Source of the DNA: Ignavibacteriales bacterium | Lineage (GTDB): Bacteria > Bacteroidota > Ignavibacteria > Ignavibacteriales > Melioribacteraceae | Length of the DNA stretch: 64,000 bases | Direction of reading: 5' to 3' | NCBI GenBank assembly: GCA_020635275.1 | Contig: JACKAA010000002.1 | Location: 558,001-622,000, forward strand | Shown: positions 35,243 to 44,349 of the stretch, one piece after another | Layout: the number at the start of each line of letters is the position of its first letter | How positions within the stretch are numbered: the stretch's first letter is position 1 | Translations under genes and position numbers: made by a program | Notes under the pieces: model-generated | What the model was told of the DNA's origin: nothing | The model's input: the letters and a program-made list of their open reading frames with translations, nothing else | Database searches by the model: none

Positions 35243-36363
35243 TTTATCATCCTAAATATGATCTTTATAATTTAGGGGAATCACATCCGTTCAGTCCGCA
35301 AAGAGTTCAAATGGTAATTGAACTTTTAAAGGAATGGAATCTTTATTCAGAGCCGTTATTACCAACGCCCATAGAATCTGAAAAATTAAAAGAAATTCAT
35401 CGTGAAGAATATGTAGATATTATTGAAAAAGTGAGTTCCGGTCAAATAGTAGATGATCTTGAAGCTTATGGATTGGGAACTTCCGACAATCCAATTTGCG
35501 AAGGGATGGCCGAAGGAGCAAGATATCAAGTTGGAGGAACTGTATTAGGAGCCCAATTACTTATTGAAGGAAAAGCAAAAAAAGTATTACAGCTCGGAGG
35601 CGGATTTCATCATGCTCATTATAATCAAGCTGCGGGATTTTGTTTATACAATGATCTTTCTATGGCAATACATGAAATGGTTAAACATGGCTGGCATGTA
35701 GCATATTTAGATATTGATGTGCATCATGGTGATGGTGTGCAAGAAATGTTTTACTCAAATGGTAAGGTAATGACAATATCTGTACATGAATCCGGTGAAT
35801 ATCTTTTTCCCGGGAAAGGATGGATTCATGAATTAGGCCAAGGAATTGGTAGATCATTAAAGTTAAATATTCCGCTTGAGCCTTATTCAGAAAGCGATAC
35901 TTATTTTGAGGTTCTTGATAAAGTAATTAAACCGGCATTATCTTGGTTTCAGCCAGATGCTTTAATTGTTCAAGCCGGAGCAGATGCCCACTTTACTGAC
36001 CCGCTTGCCGATAATCTTTTAACAACGCAAGACTATGAAAAAATCTTCGGAAAAATTATTGAGTTTGCAGATAATAGTTGTAAAGGAAATGTTCTTTTTA
36101 CACTTGGCGGCGGTTATTCTCCAATTGCTACTTCTAGAATTTGGACATTGCTTTATCTCATAATAAATAACTTTGAAATACCAGAAGTTCTTCCAGAAAA
36201 TTGGAGAAAACGCTGGGAAGAAAAACTTAACATACCAATTTTAAAAACCTTTCACGATAATGTGCCGGCTTTCGATCCAATTCCTCGTCATGATGAAATT
36301 CTAAGAACTAATAGAGAAATTATTAGAAGATTAATGGATTCTGTTTCTCAATATTGGATTTAA
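35230..36363 (+). CDS. acuC: AcuC-like zinc deacetylase (histone deacetylase family)
   Basis: 377 residues of the class I HDAC fold. The active site is complete: FHHAH (H127, H128), the zinc ligands D163 and H165 in DIDVHHGDG, D257 in TDPLAD, and the catalytic Tyr in LGGGYSP near residue 296. In Bacillus, AcuC removes the acetyl group that inactivates Acs. The start at ATG 35230 lies within the end of acuB, so translation is coupled. Target Acs is inferred from the family and from acs lying 7 kb away. Confidence 0.92.
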   Translation: MCRVIYHPKYDLYNLGESHPFSPQRVQMVIELLKEWNLYSEPLLPTPIESEKLKEIHREEYVDIIEKVSSGQIVDDLEAYGLGTSDNPICEGMAEGARYQVGGTVLGAQLLIEGKAKKVLQLGGGFHHAHYNQAAGFCLYNDLSMAIHEMVKHGWHVAYLDIDVHHGDGVQEMFYSNGKVMTISVHESGEYLFPGKGWIHELGQGIGRSLKLNIPLEPYSESDTYFEVLDKVIKPALSWFQPDALIVQAGADAHFTDPLADNLLTTQDYEKIFGKIIEFADNSCKGNVLFTLGGGYSPIATSRIWTLLYLIINNFEIPEVLPENWRKRWEEKLNIPILKTFHDNVPAFDPIPRHDEILRTNREIIRRLMDSVSQYWI

Positions 36364-36396
36364 AGAACTTTTTTAATTCAAAAAATTATATCAATT

Positions 36397-37722
36397 ATGA
36401 AAAATGATCCTTATCGCCCCAAACCATATGTGGAGCTTGAACATCCTTCATGGAGCAAAAAAGCAACAATTTATGAAGTCAACATAAGACAGTATACTCC
36501 CGAAGGAACTTTTGAAGCATTTGAAAAACATTTGCCAAGATTAAAAGATCTCGGGGTTGATATTTTGTGGCTAATGCCAATTCATCCAATTGGAGAAAAA
36601 AACAGAAAAGGAACTTTAGGAAGTTACTATTCGGTTAAAGATTATTATGATGTAAATCCTGCATTTGGAACGTTAAAAGACTTAAAACATCTCGTAAATA
36701 AAATCCACGAATTAGGAATGTATGTAATAATTGATTGGGTAGCAAATCATTCGGCTTGGGATAATAATTTGGTCAAAGAACATCCTGAGTGGTACTCAAA
36801 AAACAATAAAGGTAACTTTCAGCCAACTCCTTGGTATGATTGGGATGATATTTTGGATTTTGATTATAATCAGCCTAAGCTAAGAAAATATATGACCGAG
36901 GCTATTATTTATTGGGTAAAAGAAACAGACATTGATGGATACAGATGTGATGTTGCTGGTTTTTTACCAAATGAATTTTGGGAAAATGTAAGAAATGAAT
37001 TAGATAAAATAAAACCGGTTTTTATGCTTGCCGAATGGGAATCACGTGATCTTCATAAAAAAGCTTTTGATATGACATATGCTTGGAGTTTATATGATAA
37101 AATGAAAGATGCATATAATTATAATTTAGGTGCAGAAGGAATAATTGAATATTTAGCTCACGATGTTAATACTTTTCCACATAACGGATATCGTATGACA
37201 TTTGTTGAAAATCATGATAAAAATTCCTGGTTTGGAAATCAATTCACAAATTTTGGAACTGGATTAGAAGCCGCAATTGTTCTTGCATGCACGGTTAACG
37301 GAATGCCCTTAATTTACAGCGGTCAAGAAGCCGGACTTGATAAATCTTTAAGTTTTTTTGACAAAGATCTGATTTTCTGGAAAGAACACAAAATCGGAGA
37401 ATTATATAAAAAGTTATTCTGCCTAAAACACAATAATCAAGCTTTATGGAATGGAAAGTACGGCGGTGAAATGGTTAGAATATTTAATGATTGCACTGAT
37501 AATGTAATTTCATTTTACAGAGAAATAAATGGCGATATGGTAATACCAATAATTAATTTTAGCAATAAGTCCATAAAAGTAAAAATTCAATCAGATAATA
37601 TTGAAGGAAAATATTTAGAATTATTTTCGGATAAAGAGTATATTTTAACTGGCACAAATTCTTTTAGTTTATCGGCCTGGGGTTATTTATTATTTACAAG
37701 AAATGAGAGTAAAAACCAATGA
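36397..37722 (+). CDS. GH13 alpha-amylase family enzyme, cytoplasmic
   Basis: 441 residues, without signal peptide. The TIM-barrel GH13 motifs are IIDWVANHS (region I), GYRCDVAGF with nucleophile D185 (region II), MLAEWES with acid/base E213 (region III), and VENHDKNS with D274 (region IV). A small C-terminal beta domain follows (about 360-441). It acts on alpha-glucans or maltooligosaccharides, exact specificity unknown. It follows acuC by 33 bases and overlaps the next lipoprotein by 4 bases, so it seems to be part of the acu operon, an odd combination. Confidence 0.92.
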   Translation: MKNDPYRPKPYVELEHPSWSKKATIYEVNIRQYTPEGTFEAFEKHLPRLKDLGVDILWLMPIHPIGEKNRKGTLGSYYSVKDYYDVNPAFGTLKDLKHLVNKIHELGMYVIIDWVANHSAWDNNLVKEHPEWYSKNNKGNFQPTPWYDWDDILDFDYNQPKLRKYMTEAIIYWVKETDIDGYRCDVAGFLPNEFWENVRNELDKIKPVFMLAEWESRDLHKKAFDMTYAWSLYDKMKDAYNYNLGAEGIIEYLAHDVNTFPHNGYRMTFVENHDKNSWFGNQFTNFGTGLEAAIVLACTVNGMPLIYSGQEAGLDKSLSFFDKDLIFWKEHKIGELYKKLFCLKHNNQALWNGKYGGEMVRIFNDCTDNVISFYREINGDMVIPIINFSNKSIKVKIQSDNIEGKYLELFSDKEYILTGTNSFSLSAWGYLLFTRNESKNQ

Positions 37723-38708
37723 AAATAAAACTTTTTGTCATTCTAATAATTTCCATTCATCTTTTCTTGGTCACTGGCTGCAAAGAAGAAGACAGTGTGT
37801 CTCCAGAAGATATAAATTATCGTCAGGAAATGAGAAATTTTGTTACTGAAATCAGCAAATATGCTAAAAGTAAAAATCCTGAATTTAATATTGTTCCACA
37901 AAACGGACAGGAGCTTGCAACACTTACAGGTGAATCTGAAGATGAACCAATATTAGAATATCTTGATGTAATTGATGCAACCGGCAGAGAAGATTTATTT
38001 TACGGTTATGTAGAAGATAATGTTGAAACTCCGGAAGAGGACAAAAACTATTTAATCGATCTATGTAAAATTTTTGAAGAAAATAATGTTAAAGTTCTTG
38101 CAATTGATTACTGTTCAACTCATACTAAAATGGATAATTCATATAAGCAAAATGAGCAAAATGGATTCATATCATTTGCGGCTGATAACCGTGAATTAAA
38201 CAATATTCCAAACTACCCTGAAAAGCCTTATAACGAAAATTCAATTAATATAACTCAAATTTCTCAAGCAAAGAATTTTCTTTATTTAATTAACAGCGAA
38301 AATTTTTCTACCAAACAAGATTTTATATCTGCTGTTACTGCAACAAATTACGATTTATTGGTAATGGACTTATTTCACAATGAAATTGCATTTACTCCGG
38401 ATGAAATAAATCAGTTGAAAATTAAACAAAATGGTGGAACGAGATTAGTAATTTGCTATATGAGCATTGGTGAAGCTGAAGATTATAGATTTTATTGGAA
38501 AACAAGTTGGAGTTCAGATAAACCGGATTGGCTTGATAAAGAAAATCCGTTTTGGGAAGGAAATTATAAAGTAAAATATTGGAATTCCGATTGGAAAAAT
38601 ATTATTTACGGAAACCAAAACTCATATTTAGATTTAATATTAAATGCTAATTTTGATGGTGTTTATTTAGATATTATTGATGCTTACGAGTATTATGAGG
38701 AATTATAA
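37719..38708 (+). CDS. Lipoprotein resembling GH114/TM1410 endo-alpha-1,4-polygalactosaminidase
   Basis: 329 residues. The signal peptide ends in lipobox VTGC near residue 21. The barrel-like C-terminal part contains LLVMDLFHNEIAFT, LVICYMSIGEAEDYRFYW, and NFDGVYLDIIDAYEYYE, which match the TM1410/GH114 pattern (YLSxGEAExYR and FDGVYLDxxDAYE). Family members cleave galactosaminoglycans or are uncharacterised. The gene overlaps the GH13 gene by 4 bases (ATGA). It ends abruptly after YLDIIDAYEYYEEL, shorter than I expect for this family (a further helix is usual), so C-terminal truncation is possible. Confidence 0.75.
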   Translation: MKIKLFVILIISIHLFLVTGCKEEDSVSPEDINYRQEMRNFVTEISKYAKSKNPEFNIVPQNGQELATLTGESEDEPILEYLDVIDATGREDLFYGYVEDNVETPEEDKNYLIDLCKIFEENNVKVLAIDYCSTHTKMDNSYKQNEQNGFISFAADNRELNNIPNYPEKPYNENSINITQISQAKNFLYLINSENFSTKQDFISAVTATNYDLLVMDLFHNEIAFTPDEINQLKIKQNGGTRLVICYMSIGEAEDYRFYWKTSWSSDKPDWLDKENPFWEGNYKVKYWNSDWKNIIYGNQNSYLDLILNANFDGVYLDIIDAYEYYEEL

Positions 38709-38760
38709 TATTCTGAGTTTTTGACCATTTAGTTGAAGTTATCAAAAGAGTAGTTTTTAT

Positions 38761-38823
38761 GTCATTCTCACACAAGTGAGCATCTAGTTAATGAAATAGA
38801 TTCCCGCTTTCGAGGGAATGACA
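38761..38823. repeat. Dispersed GTCATTC...GAATGACA repeat, copy 2
   Basis: Starts GTCATTCTCAC, ends CGAGGGAATGACAC, with inner CTCACACAAGTGAG hairpin. It occupies the gap after the GH114-like gene. It has the fullest terminal inverted repeats of the four copies. Confidence 0.6.
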
Positions 38824-38852
38824 CATGTTTTTAAATTATTTATGGATACATA

Positions 38853-39347
38853 ATGGAAGATAATTATAAAGTTCCCCCTCAAACCAAAATTGGTCACGTT
38901 CATTTGAAGGTTTCTGATATTGAGAAATCATTAAAGTTTTACAAAGACATTTTGGGATTTGAATTAGTTACAATGTATGGAAGTCAAGCTGCATTTATTT
39001 CTGCCGGAGGTTATCATCATCATATTGGCTTAAATACATGGAACAGCAAAGGAGCTTCGCCAGCAAACGAATACGGTGTCGGGTTATTTCATGTTGCAAT
39101 CCTTTATCCTACAAGGAAGGATTTAGCTGCAATATTTAAAAGACTTATTGATAAAAAATATCCAATAACTGGAGCTTCAGATCATGGAGTATCAGAAGCA
39201 ATTTATTTAAATGATCCCGATGGAAATGGTTTGGAGCTTTATTGGGATAAGCCCAAGGAAAATTGGCCAAAGAAATCTGACGGTTCAACTGAAATGTATA
39301 CAAGGCATTTAGATTTGGATGATTTATTAGATGAGTTAAAAACTTAA
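38853..39347 (+). CDS. VOC-family (glyoxalase/extradiol dioxygenase-like) protein
   Basis: 164 residues, one vicinal-oxygen-chelate metal-binding module. Likely ligands are His in IGHVHLKVSD near 13-16, His in GYHHHIGLNTW near 54-60, His in GLFHVAILYP near 79, and Glu in GNGLELYWDKP near 125-130. This matches the CatE/ring-cleaving VOC pattern, though substrate is unknown. It is separated by 1 base from the kinase gene downstream. Confidence 0.85.
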   Translation: MEDNYKVPPQTKIGHVHLKVSDIEKSLKFYKDILGFELVTMYGSQAAFISAGGYHHHIGLNTWNSKGASPANEYGVGLFHVAILYPTRKDLAAIFKRLIDKKYPITGASDHGVSEAIYLNDPDGNGLELYWDKPKENWPKKSDGSTEMYTRHLDLDDLLDELKT

Positions 39348-39348
39348 T

Positions 39349-40068
39349 ATGGATTCTATTATTGTTCGCAAAATCCTTGTATGTGAAATTGCCAATATTA
39401 TCGATAGCATTGAACTTCCTCACCCAATTCGAGTTGCAATTGATGGTCCCGGAAATGCTGGCAAAACAACTTTTGCAAATGAAATTGCTGAACAATTAAA
39501 ATTATTAAACAGAAATGTAATTCGTTCAACCATTGACGGATTTCATAATCCACCGGAATTTAGAAGAAGACAAGGACAGTTTTCACCAAAAGGTTATTTG
39601 GAAGATTCACATAATTATCCTTCAATAATAAAATATTTACTTGAACCGCTTGGTCCAAATGGAACTTTAGAATACAAAGAATCAATTTATGATTTTAAAG
39701 TTAGTCAACCAACAAATTCCAAATTAAAGCGTGCTTCAAAAAATTCAATTTTAATTTTTGACGGCATCTTTTTATTTAAAGAAGAACTTATTAATTATTG
39801 GGATTATAAAATATATATTGATGCATCTTTTGATATTACTACACAAAGAGCAATTGAAAGAGATAGCGAATTATTTGGCGGTGAAGATAAAGTTATTGAA
39901 CTTTATAAAAAAAGGTACATCCCGGGGCATGGAATGTACCTTTCTTTGTATGAACCAATCCAAGTTTCTGATATAACGTTGAACAACAATAATTATCAAA
40001 AACCAACGATTATTAAGTTATCTGAAAATAAGTATCATAAAAAAATGTATCAAATTTTAAACTCTTAA
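39349..40068 (+). CDS. P-loop kinase of the uridine kinase/phosphoribulokinase group
   Basis: 239 residues. The Walker A motif is GPGNAGKTTFA near 31-41 after VAID. STIDGFHNPPEFRRRQGQ, SILIFDGIFLFKEELINYW and ERDSELFGG follow the family. The DGFH and DGIF elements are shared with uridine kinases and pantothenate kinases; the acceptor molecule is not clear. It is cotranscribed with the VOC gene. Confidence 0.82.
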   Translation: MDSIIVRKILVCEIANIIDSIELPHPIRVAIDGPGNAGKTTFANEIAEQLKLLNRNVIRSTIDGFHNPPEFRRRQGQFSPKGYLEDSHNYPSIIKYLLEPLGPNGTLEYKESIYDFKVSQPTNSKLKRASKNSILIFDGIFLFKEELINYWDYKIYIDASFDITTQRAIERDSELFGGEDKVIELYKKRYIPGHGMYLSLYEPIQVSDITLNNNNYQKPTIIKLSENKYHKKMYQILNS

Positions 40069-40081
40069 TACTTCTTTGAAA

Positions 40082-40489
40082 TTAAAGTCTGCTTGCAAAC
40101 ATAATTGAGTTAACTTTTTCTGCAATCTCTTCATAAACTTCATCTTCTGAATTGATTGATTTAATTACAATTTCTTTAAACCAATCTCTATTATTAAAAT
40201 AAAGTTTTGCTAATTGAGCTTTATAACTAATTCTTGCATTATCTGAATTATTTGCTAACTCATTTAATACATTCACAAATTCTTTATCATTTTCTTCCGG
40301 AAAAAGATTTTTAAATTGAATGCTTACATAAATAGCTGATTCAACAACTCCTGAGTTATTGTGAGTTAATGCTGCTTTACAGTTTTTCTTAAAATTGTCA
40401 ATTTTTTCTTTTGGTGAATTTTGTGCATTAATTGTTGAAGCAAAAAGTACTATAAGACTTATCAGCATTATTTTTACATTTGTTTTCAT
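40082..40489 (-). CDS. Small secreted protein, unknown function
   Basis: 135 residues with a signal peptide (1-22, ending INAQ). The mature part is all-helical, with HNNSGVVESAIYVSIQFKNLFP and SDNARISYKAQLAKLYFNNRDWF suggesting a HEAT-like or four-helix periplasmic protein. No motif recognised. It runs convergently with the kinase gene and is followed upstream by 246 bases without a gene. Confidence 0.65.
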   Translation of the reverse strand: MKTNVKIMLISLIVLFASTINAQNSPKEKIDNFKKNCKAALTHNNSGVVESAIYVSIQFKNLFPEENDKEFVNVLNELANNSDNARISYKAQLAKLYFNNRDWFKEIVIKSINSEDEVYEEIAEKVNSIMFASRL

Positions 40490-40735
40490 TTTGTTCTCCT
40501 TTTTATTTGTTTTTGATCATTAAAATGCAAATGACATACCAAAAATAAATGGACAACATAACTCATTATTGTAAAATAACTTAGGCTTCTTTTACTAATC
40601 TTGTTTGATTTCTTTGGGTGCCACATAATTGCATTAACTTTAAGGTTATTGCTGTAAGTTATTATAGATTAAGAAATTAGGATAATGCGTATTTGTGCCT
40701 AAAACATTTTTGTGGCAGGTATAACAAAACTAATA

Positions 40736-42178
40736 TTAATCAAAAATATCTTCATTTTTGTCTTTTAATCTTTGAATTCTATTATTTAGCGCCCTTCTTG
40801 TAATTCCCAAAAGTTGTGCAGCAATTGTTTGGTTGTTATCGGATCTTTTTAACGCTTCCTTTATCATTAATAATTCAGCAGTTTTAAAGGTTGGAAATTG
40901 TGCTGTAAAAATAAGGGATTCCGAAAAGTTGTCGTCATTATTATTCCCATTTAAAACATGATTATCTTTCTCGTTTAAGCTTATTTTTTCTCTAATGCTG
41001 GCAATTGATAAAATTCCGGAAATATGTCTGCTGACCGCATCAAAAATAATTCCTTCCAATTCGCGAACATTTCCGGGAAATGAATAATTTGTAAGACTTG
41101 TGTACAATTCTTTTGGAGATGCAGGTCGTTTTTTATTTAATGCAGATGAAGCTGTATTTAAAAAATGACTTATAAGTATTGGAATATCTTCTTTTCTTTC
41201 CCTTAATGGAGGAATATTTACATGATGAGTTTGCAAACGATAATAAAGATCTTTTCTAAAAGTATCATCATTTTTCATTTTGTCTAAATCTTTATGTGTG
41301 GCAACTATAATTCTAGCATTTGAAAGCTTGGCTACATCTGAACCTAAAGGATAATATTTTCCATCTTGAAGCAATCTTAATAATTTCACCTGTGATTCAA
41401 TACTTAAATCACCAATTTCATCCAAAAACAGACTTCCGTTTTCAGCTTGTTCAATAAGACCCCGCCTCTCTTTATCTGCTCCGGTAAAAGCTCCCTTTTT
41501 ATGACCAAATAAAGTATCGGAAAATAAATTATCATCAACGCCAGCAACATTTAGTGAAACTAATTCACCTTCTCTTCCGCTTATTTTATGAATCGCGTTA
41601 GCAACTAATTCTTTACCTACGCCCGTTTCGCCGGTAATTAAGATTGGTAAATTTGTTTTGGAAATTGCTTCAATATATTTAAATATTGAGTGCATTTTTG
41701 AACTATTGGTAATAATTTTTGAGAATGCCGCTGGATATTCTAACTTATCTTTAAATAATGTTTCTCTTAATCTAATGTTTTCATTTCTTACGCTTGCAAA
41801 ATAAATTCCTCTGTTAAGTGAAGAAATTAATCTTTCGTCATCAATTGGTTTTACCAAATAATCAAAAGCTCCGAGCTTCATACATTCTACTGCGTTTTCA
41901 ACATCATTTATTGCCGTAATTACAATTACCGGCATTTCGGGAAAGTTTTCCAAAATCTTTGGCAATAATTCTATACCCGATATTTTGGGCATATTTAAAT
42001 CCAATGCAACTAATGAATATTCCTTACTTTTCAAAAGCTCTAAAACTTTTGTACTATCGGTGCATGTTTCCACATTAGTAATACGATTTGAATTTAGAAC
42101 TAACTCGGCAGATGACAAAAAGTGTTCTTCATCATCAACTAAGAGAATTGGTTTTATTGGATTAAGTGATAGACTCAT
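40736..42178 (-). CDS. NtrC-type sigma-54-dependent response regulator
   Basis: 480 residues. Receiver domain (about 1-120, phosphoacceptor Asp60 in VALDLNMP, KPIDDE signature Lys). AAA+ domain (about 150-385) with Walker A GETGVGKE, sigma-54 contact loop GAFTGA and Walker B SLFLDEIGD. A Fis-type helix-turn-helix at the C-terminus (NQTIAAQLLGITRRALNNRI). The start at ATG 42178 is preferred because GAGG lies 5 bases before it; the longer reading starts at TTG 42199. It is cotranscribed with the kinase and would activate sigma-54 promoters, for which no site was found nearby. Confidence 0.93.
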   Translation of the reverse strand: MSLSLNPIKPILLVDDEEHFLSSAELVLNSNRITNVETCTDSTKVLELLKSKEYSLVALDLNMPKISGIELLPKILENFPEMPVIVITAINDVENAVECMKLGAFDYLVKPIDDERLISSLNRGIYFASVRNENIRLRETLFKDKLEYPAAFSKIITNSSKMHSIFKYIEAISKTNLPILITGETGVGKELVANAIHKISGREGELVSLNVAGVDDNLFSDTLFGHKKGAFTGADKERRGLIEQAENGSLFLDEIGDLSIESQVKLLRLLQDGKYYPLGSDVAKLSNARIIVATHKDLDKMKNDDTFRKDLYYRLQTHHVNIPPLRERKEDIPILISHFLNTASSALNKKRPASPKELYTSLTNYSFPGNVRELEGIIFDAVSRHISGILSIASIREKISLNEKDNHVLNGNNNDDNFSESLIFTAQFPTFKTAELLMIKEALKRSDNNQTIAAQLLGITRRALNNRIQRLKDKNEDIFD

Positions 42179-42185
42179 CTTTTCC

Positions 42186-43370
42186 TCAATTATTTTCAAT
42201 TTTTATTGGCAAATAAATTTTAGCTTTTGTTCCGCTTCCTTTTGTGCTTTCTATTTTAAATTCGCCACCATGATTTTTTACAATATTATAGGAGATTGAT
42301 AAACCTAAGCCTGTACCGCCCTTTTCTCTTTTCGTTGTATAAAAGGGATCAAAAATGTGCTTAAGATCTTTTTCATCAATTCCTTCGCCTTCATCAATAA
42401 TTTCAATTATAGCTTTGTTATTTTCTTCATACGTTCTAATTTTTATTGCTTCATCCTTGTTTCTTAAAGACTGACACGCGTTATTAATTAAATTAATTAC
42501 TACTTGTTCAAGTCTATTTAAACTTCCAAACACCAATGGAAATCCTTTTGAATAAGATACGTTAAAATTATTAGTTGATTTAGAAATAAAATTATTTGTA
42601 ATACTAACGGCAACTTCAACAACCTCGTTTAAGCTAATTTTTTTATACTCTTTTGAAGGATAACGTGAATAATTATTTAAGTTATCAATTATTTTTTTTA
42701 TTCGTTCTGATCCGATTTTAATACCGTCATATGATTTATTAATCTTTTCAAAAAAACTTTTGTAAGACATTCCCCCCAAAGAAAAATCACCATTTTCTTC
42801 GTAATATTGATTAAGTATTGGCTTAACGTCATCCCAAATTTTTGAAAGTAAATTAATATTCAGCAAAATAAAATTATTAGGATTATTAATTTCATGAGCT
42901 ATTCCGGAAACTAAAATTCCTAATGACGCCATTTTATCAGCATGAATTAACTGCTCGCTTTTTATTTTGTTTTGATCTTCAGCTAATTTTAAACTTGTAA
43001 TGTCATTAATTATTCCATCATAAGAAACAACATTCCCGTTTGAATCTTTCTGCAGCACAATACTGTTTTTTACCCAACGGATTGATCCATTACGATGAAC
43101 TATTCTATGTTCAAGCGGTTCAACTGTATTTCCTTTTAGTGCATTTTCAGATTGAGTTAAAACTTTTTCTCTATCATCTTCATGAACCATATTATACCAA
43201 AGTTCTGGATCCTTAACATAATCGGAAGATTTATAACCCGTAACCGCAAAACATCCTGGTTCATGATTTGTCTCAATAACTTTACCGTTTTTAATTTGGA
43301 CTGTATAAATATAATCAGTAAGATATTTTAACAGTCTCTTTGTTCTTTCTGCTTTATAATCTTCTTTAAT
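42186..43370 (-). CDS. PAS-domain histidine kinase, likely non-AUG start
   Basis: The first ATG (43190) lies inside a PAS domain. The same frame stays open upstream to a stop at 43422-43424 and encodes the missing PAS front (KYLTDYIYTVQIKNGKVIETNHEPGCFAVTGYKSS). No ATG, GTG or TTG occurs there. The best candidate is ATT at 43368-43370, five bases after AAGGTG, giving about 394 residues. The PAS domain is followed by HisKA (phosphorylated His in VSGIAHEINNPNNFILL) and HATPase with N, G1 and G2 boxes (INNACQSLRN, DEGEGIDEKDL, GTGLGLSI). No membrane segment. It pairs with the NtrC-type regulator, 7 bases from its start. Confidence 0.82.
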   Translation of the reverse strand: MKEDYKAERTKRLLKYLTDYIYTVQIKNGKVIETNHEPGCFAVTGYKSSDYVKDPELWYNMVHEDDREKVLTQSENALKGNTVEPLEHRIVHRNGSIRWVKNSIVLQKDSNGNVVSYDGIINDITSLKLAEDQNKIKSEQLIHADKMASLGILVSGIAHEINNPNNFILLNINLLSKIWDDVKPILNQYYEENGDFSLGGMSYKSFFEKINKSYDGIKIGSERIKKIIDNLNNYSRYPSKEYKKISLNEVVEVAVSITNNFISKSTNNFNVSYSKGFPLVFGSLNRLEQVVINLINNACQSLRNKDEAIKIRTYEENNKAIIEIIDEGEGIDEKDLKHIFDPFYTTKREKGGTGLGLSISYNIVKNHGGEFKIESTKGSGTKAKIYLPIKIENN

Positions 43371-43533
43371 TTTGTCACCTTTACTAAAATTTATTTTGTG
43401 TACAAATTTAATTAAACCTCTTCAATGAAATTTCAAAATCTGTATTGAATGTTATTATCAAAATATTATGATTTAAAAGTTCTAAAGATAATATTAGATT
43501 TACGTATCGTATTTAATTTAGTGGAGGAAAATT

Positions 43534-44031
43534 ATGCACAAAAAAAGTATTGAACTATTGAACAAAGCTATTGCCGATGAGTTATGGGCTGTTCATCAAT
43601 ATATGTATTTTCATTTTCACTGTGATGATCAAGGATATAATTTATTAGCAACTCTATTTAAGAGAACCGCAATTGAAGAAATGATGCATGTTGAAAAATG
43701 TGCAGAAAGAATTCTTTTTTTAAAAGGTGAAGTTGAAATGAAAGCCGCTCAAGAAGTTAAGAAAATTCACAAAGTTAAAGAAATGCTGGAAATGGCCGCA
43801 AAAATGGAAGAAGAAAGCGCAAAAGATTATAACATCTGGGCAAATGAGTGTTCAGCGAATGCCGACTCAATGACAAAACAAGTTTTTGAGTCTTTAGTTT
43901 CTGATGAAGAAAGACATTTTGATCAGTATGATTCTGAGTTAGAGAATTTGGCAAAATTCGGTGATAATTATTTAGCGCTTCAATCTATTGAAACAAGCAA
44001 GGTTAGACAATCGGGTCCATCTGCTGGATAA
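43534..44031 (+). CDS. bfr: Bacterioferritin
   Basis: 165 residues of ferritin fold, storing iron. Ferroxidase ligands: Glu16, Glu49, His52 (EEMMHVEK), a Glu near 93 (AKMEEESAKDY), and Glu/His in SDEERHFDQY near 127-130. The heme-coordinating Met is in place (Met50 or 51 in EEMMH), consistent with Bfr rather than ferritin. GTGGAGG lies just before the ATG. The gene is divergent from the histidine kinase. Followed by a terminator. Confidence 0.95.
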   Translation: MHKKSIELLNKAIADELWAVHQYMYFHFHCDDQGYNLLATLFKRTAIEEMMHVEKCAERILFLKGEVEMKAAQEVKKIHKVKEMLEMAAKMEEESAKDYNIWANECSANADSMTKQVFESLVSDEERHFDQYDSELENLAKFGDNYLALQSIETSKVRQSGPSAG

Positions 44032-44040
44032 ATTTATTTA

Positions 44041-44073
44041 GCTGTCACTAAATTTAGTGGCAGCAATTTTTCT
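44041..44073 (+). terminator. Terminator after bacterioferritin
   Basis: GCTGTCACTAAA pairs with TTTAGTGGCAGC with one G-U pair, followed by T5. Confidence 0.8.
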
Positions 44074-44184
44074 TATTTATTATTTTTAATGTAATATATC
44101 AGCAAAATAATACTTACAGATTTTACTAGTTTACTTTACTAGAATAATTATTAAATTGTAACTGCTGGAAAATTAAAAACATCG

Positions 44185-44263
44185 GTCATTCTGAGGAGCA
44201 AAGTGACAAAAGAATCTCATAATTTTAATTAAAATGAGATTTCTCACATTCGTTCGAAATGAC
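44185..44263. repeat. Dispersed GTCATT...AATGAC repeat, copy 3
   Basis: Ends GTCATTCTGAGG and CGAAATGAC, with inner AATCTCAT/ATGAGATT hairpin. It is the longest of the four copies and lies in the 318-base gap (44032-44349) between bfr and a small Cys-rich gene; apart from this repeat and the terminator, I see nothing in the gap. Confidence 0.6.
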
Positions 44264-44349
44264 AACTTCTTTAATTTCTTAGTTTTTCAGAAGTTTCAAA
44301 TTGTTATTCATCATATTTTATAAAATTTTATATTGGTAAATTATTTATA

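Noticed and set aside
40600..40735. Possible sigma-54 promoter (GTGCCACATAATTGCA and TGTGGCAGGTATAAC) near the NtrC-type regulator gene
   Set aside because: The GG and GC elements are not 10 bases apart in either orientation, and no gene starts at a suitable distance.
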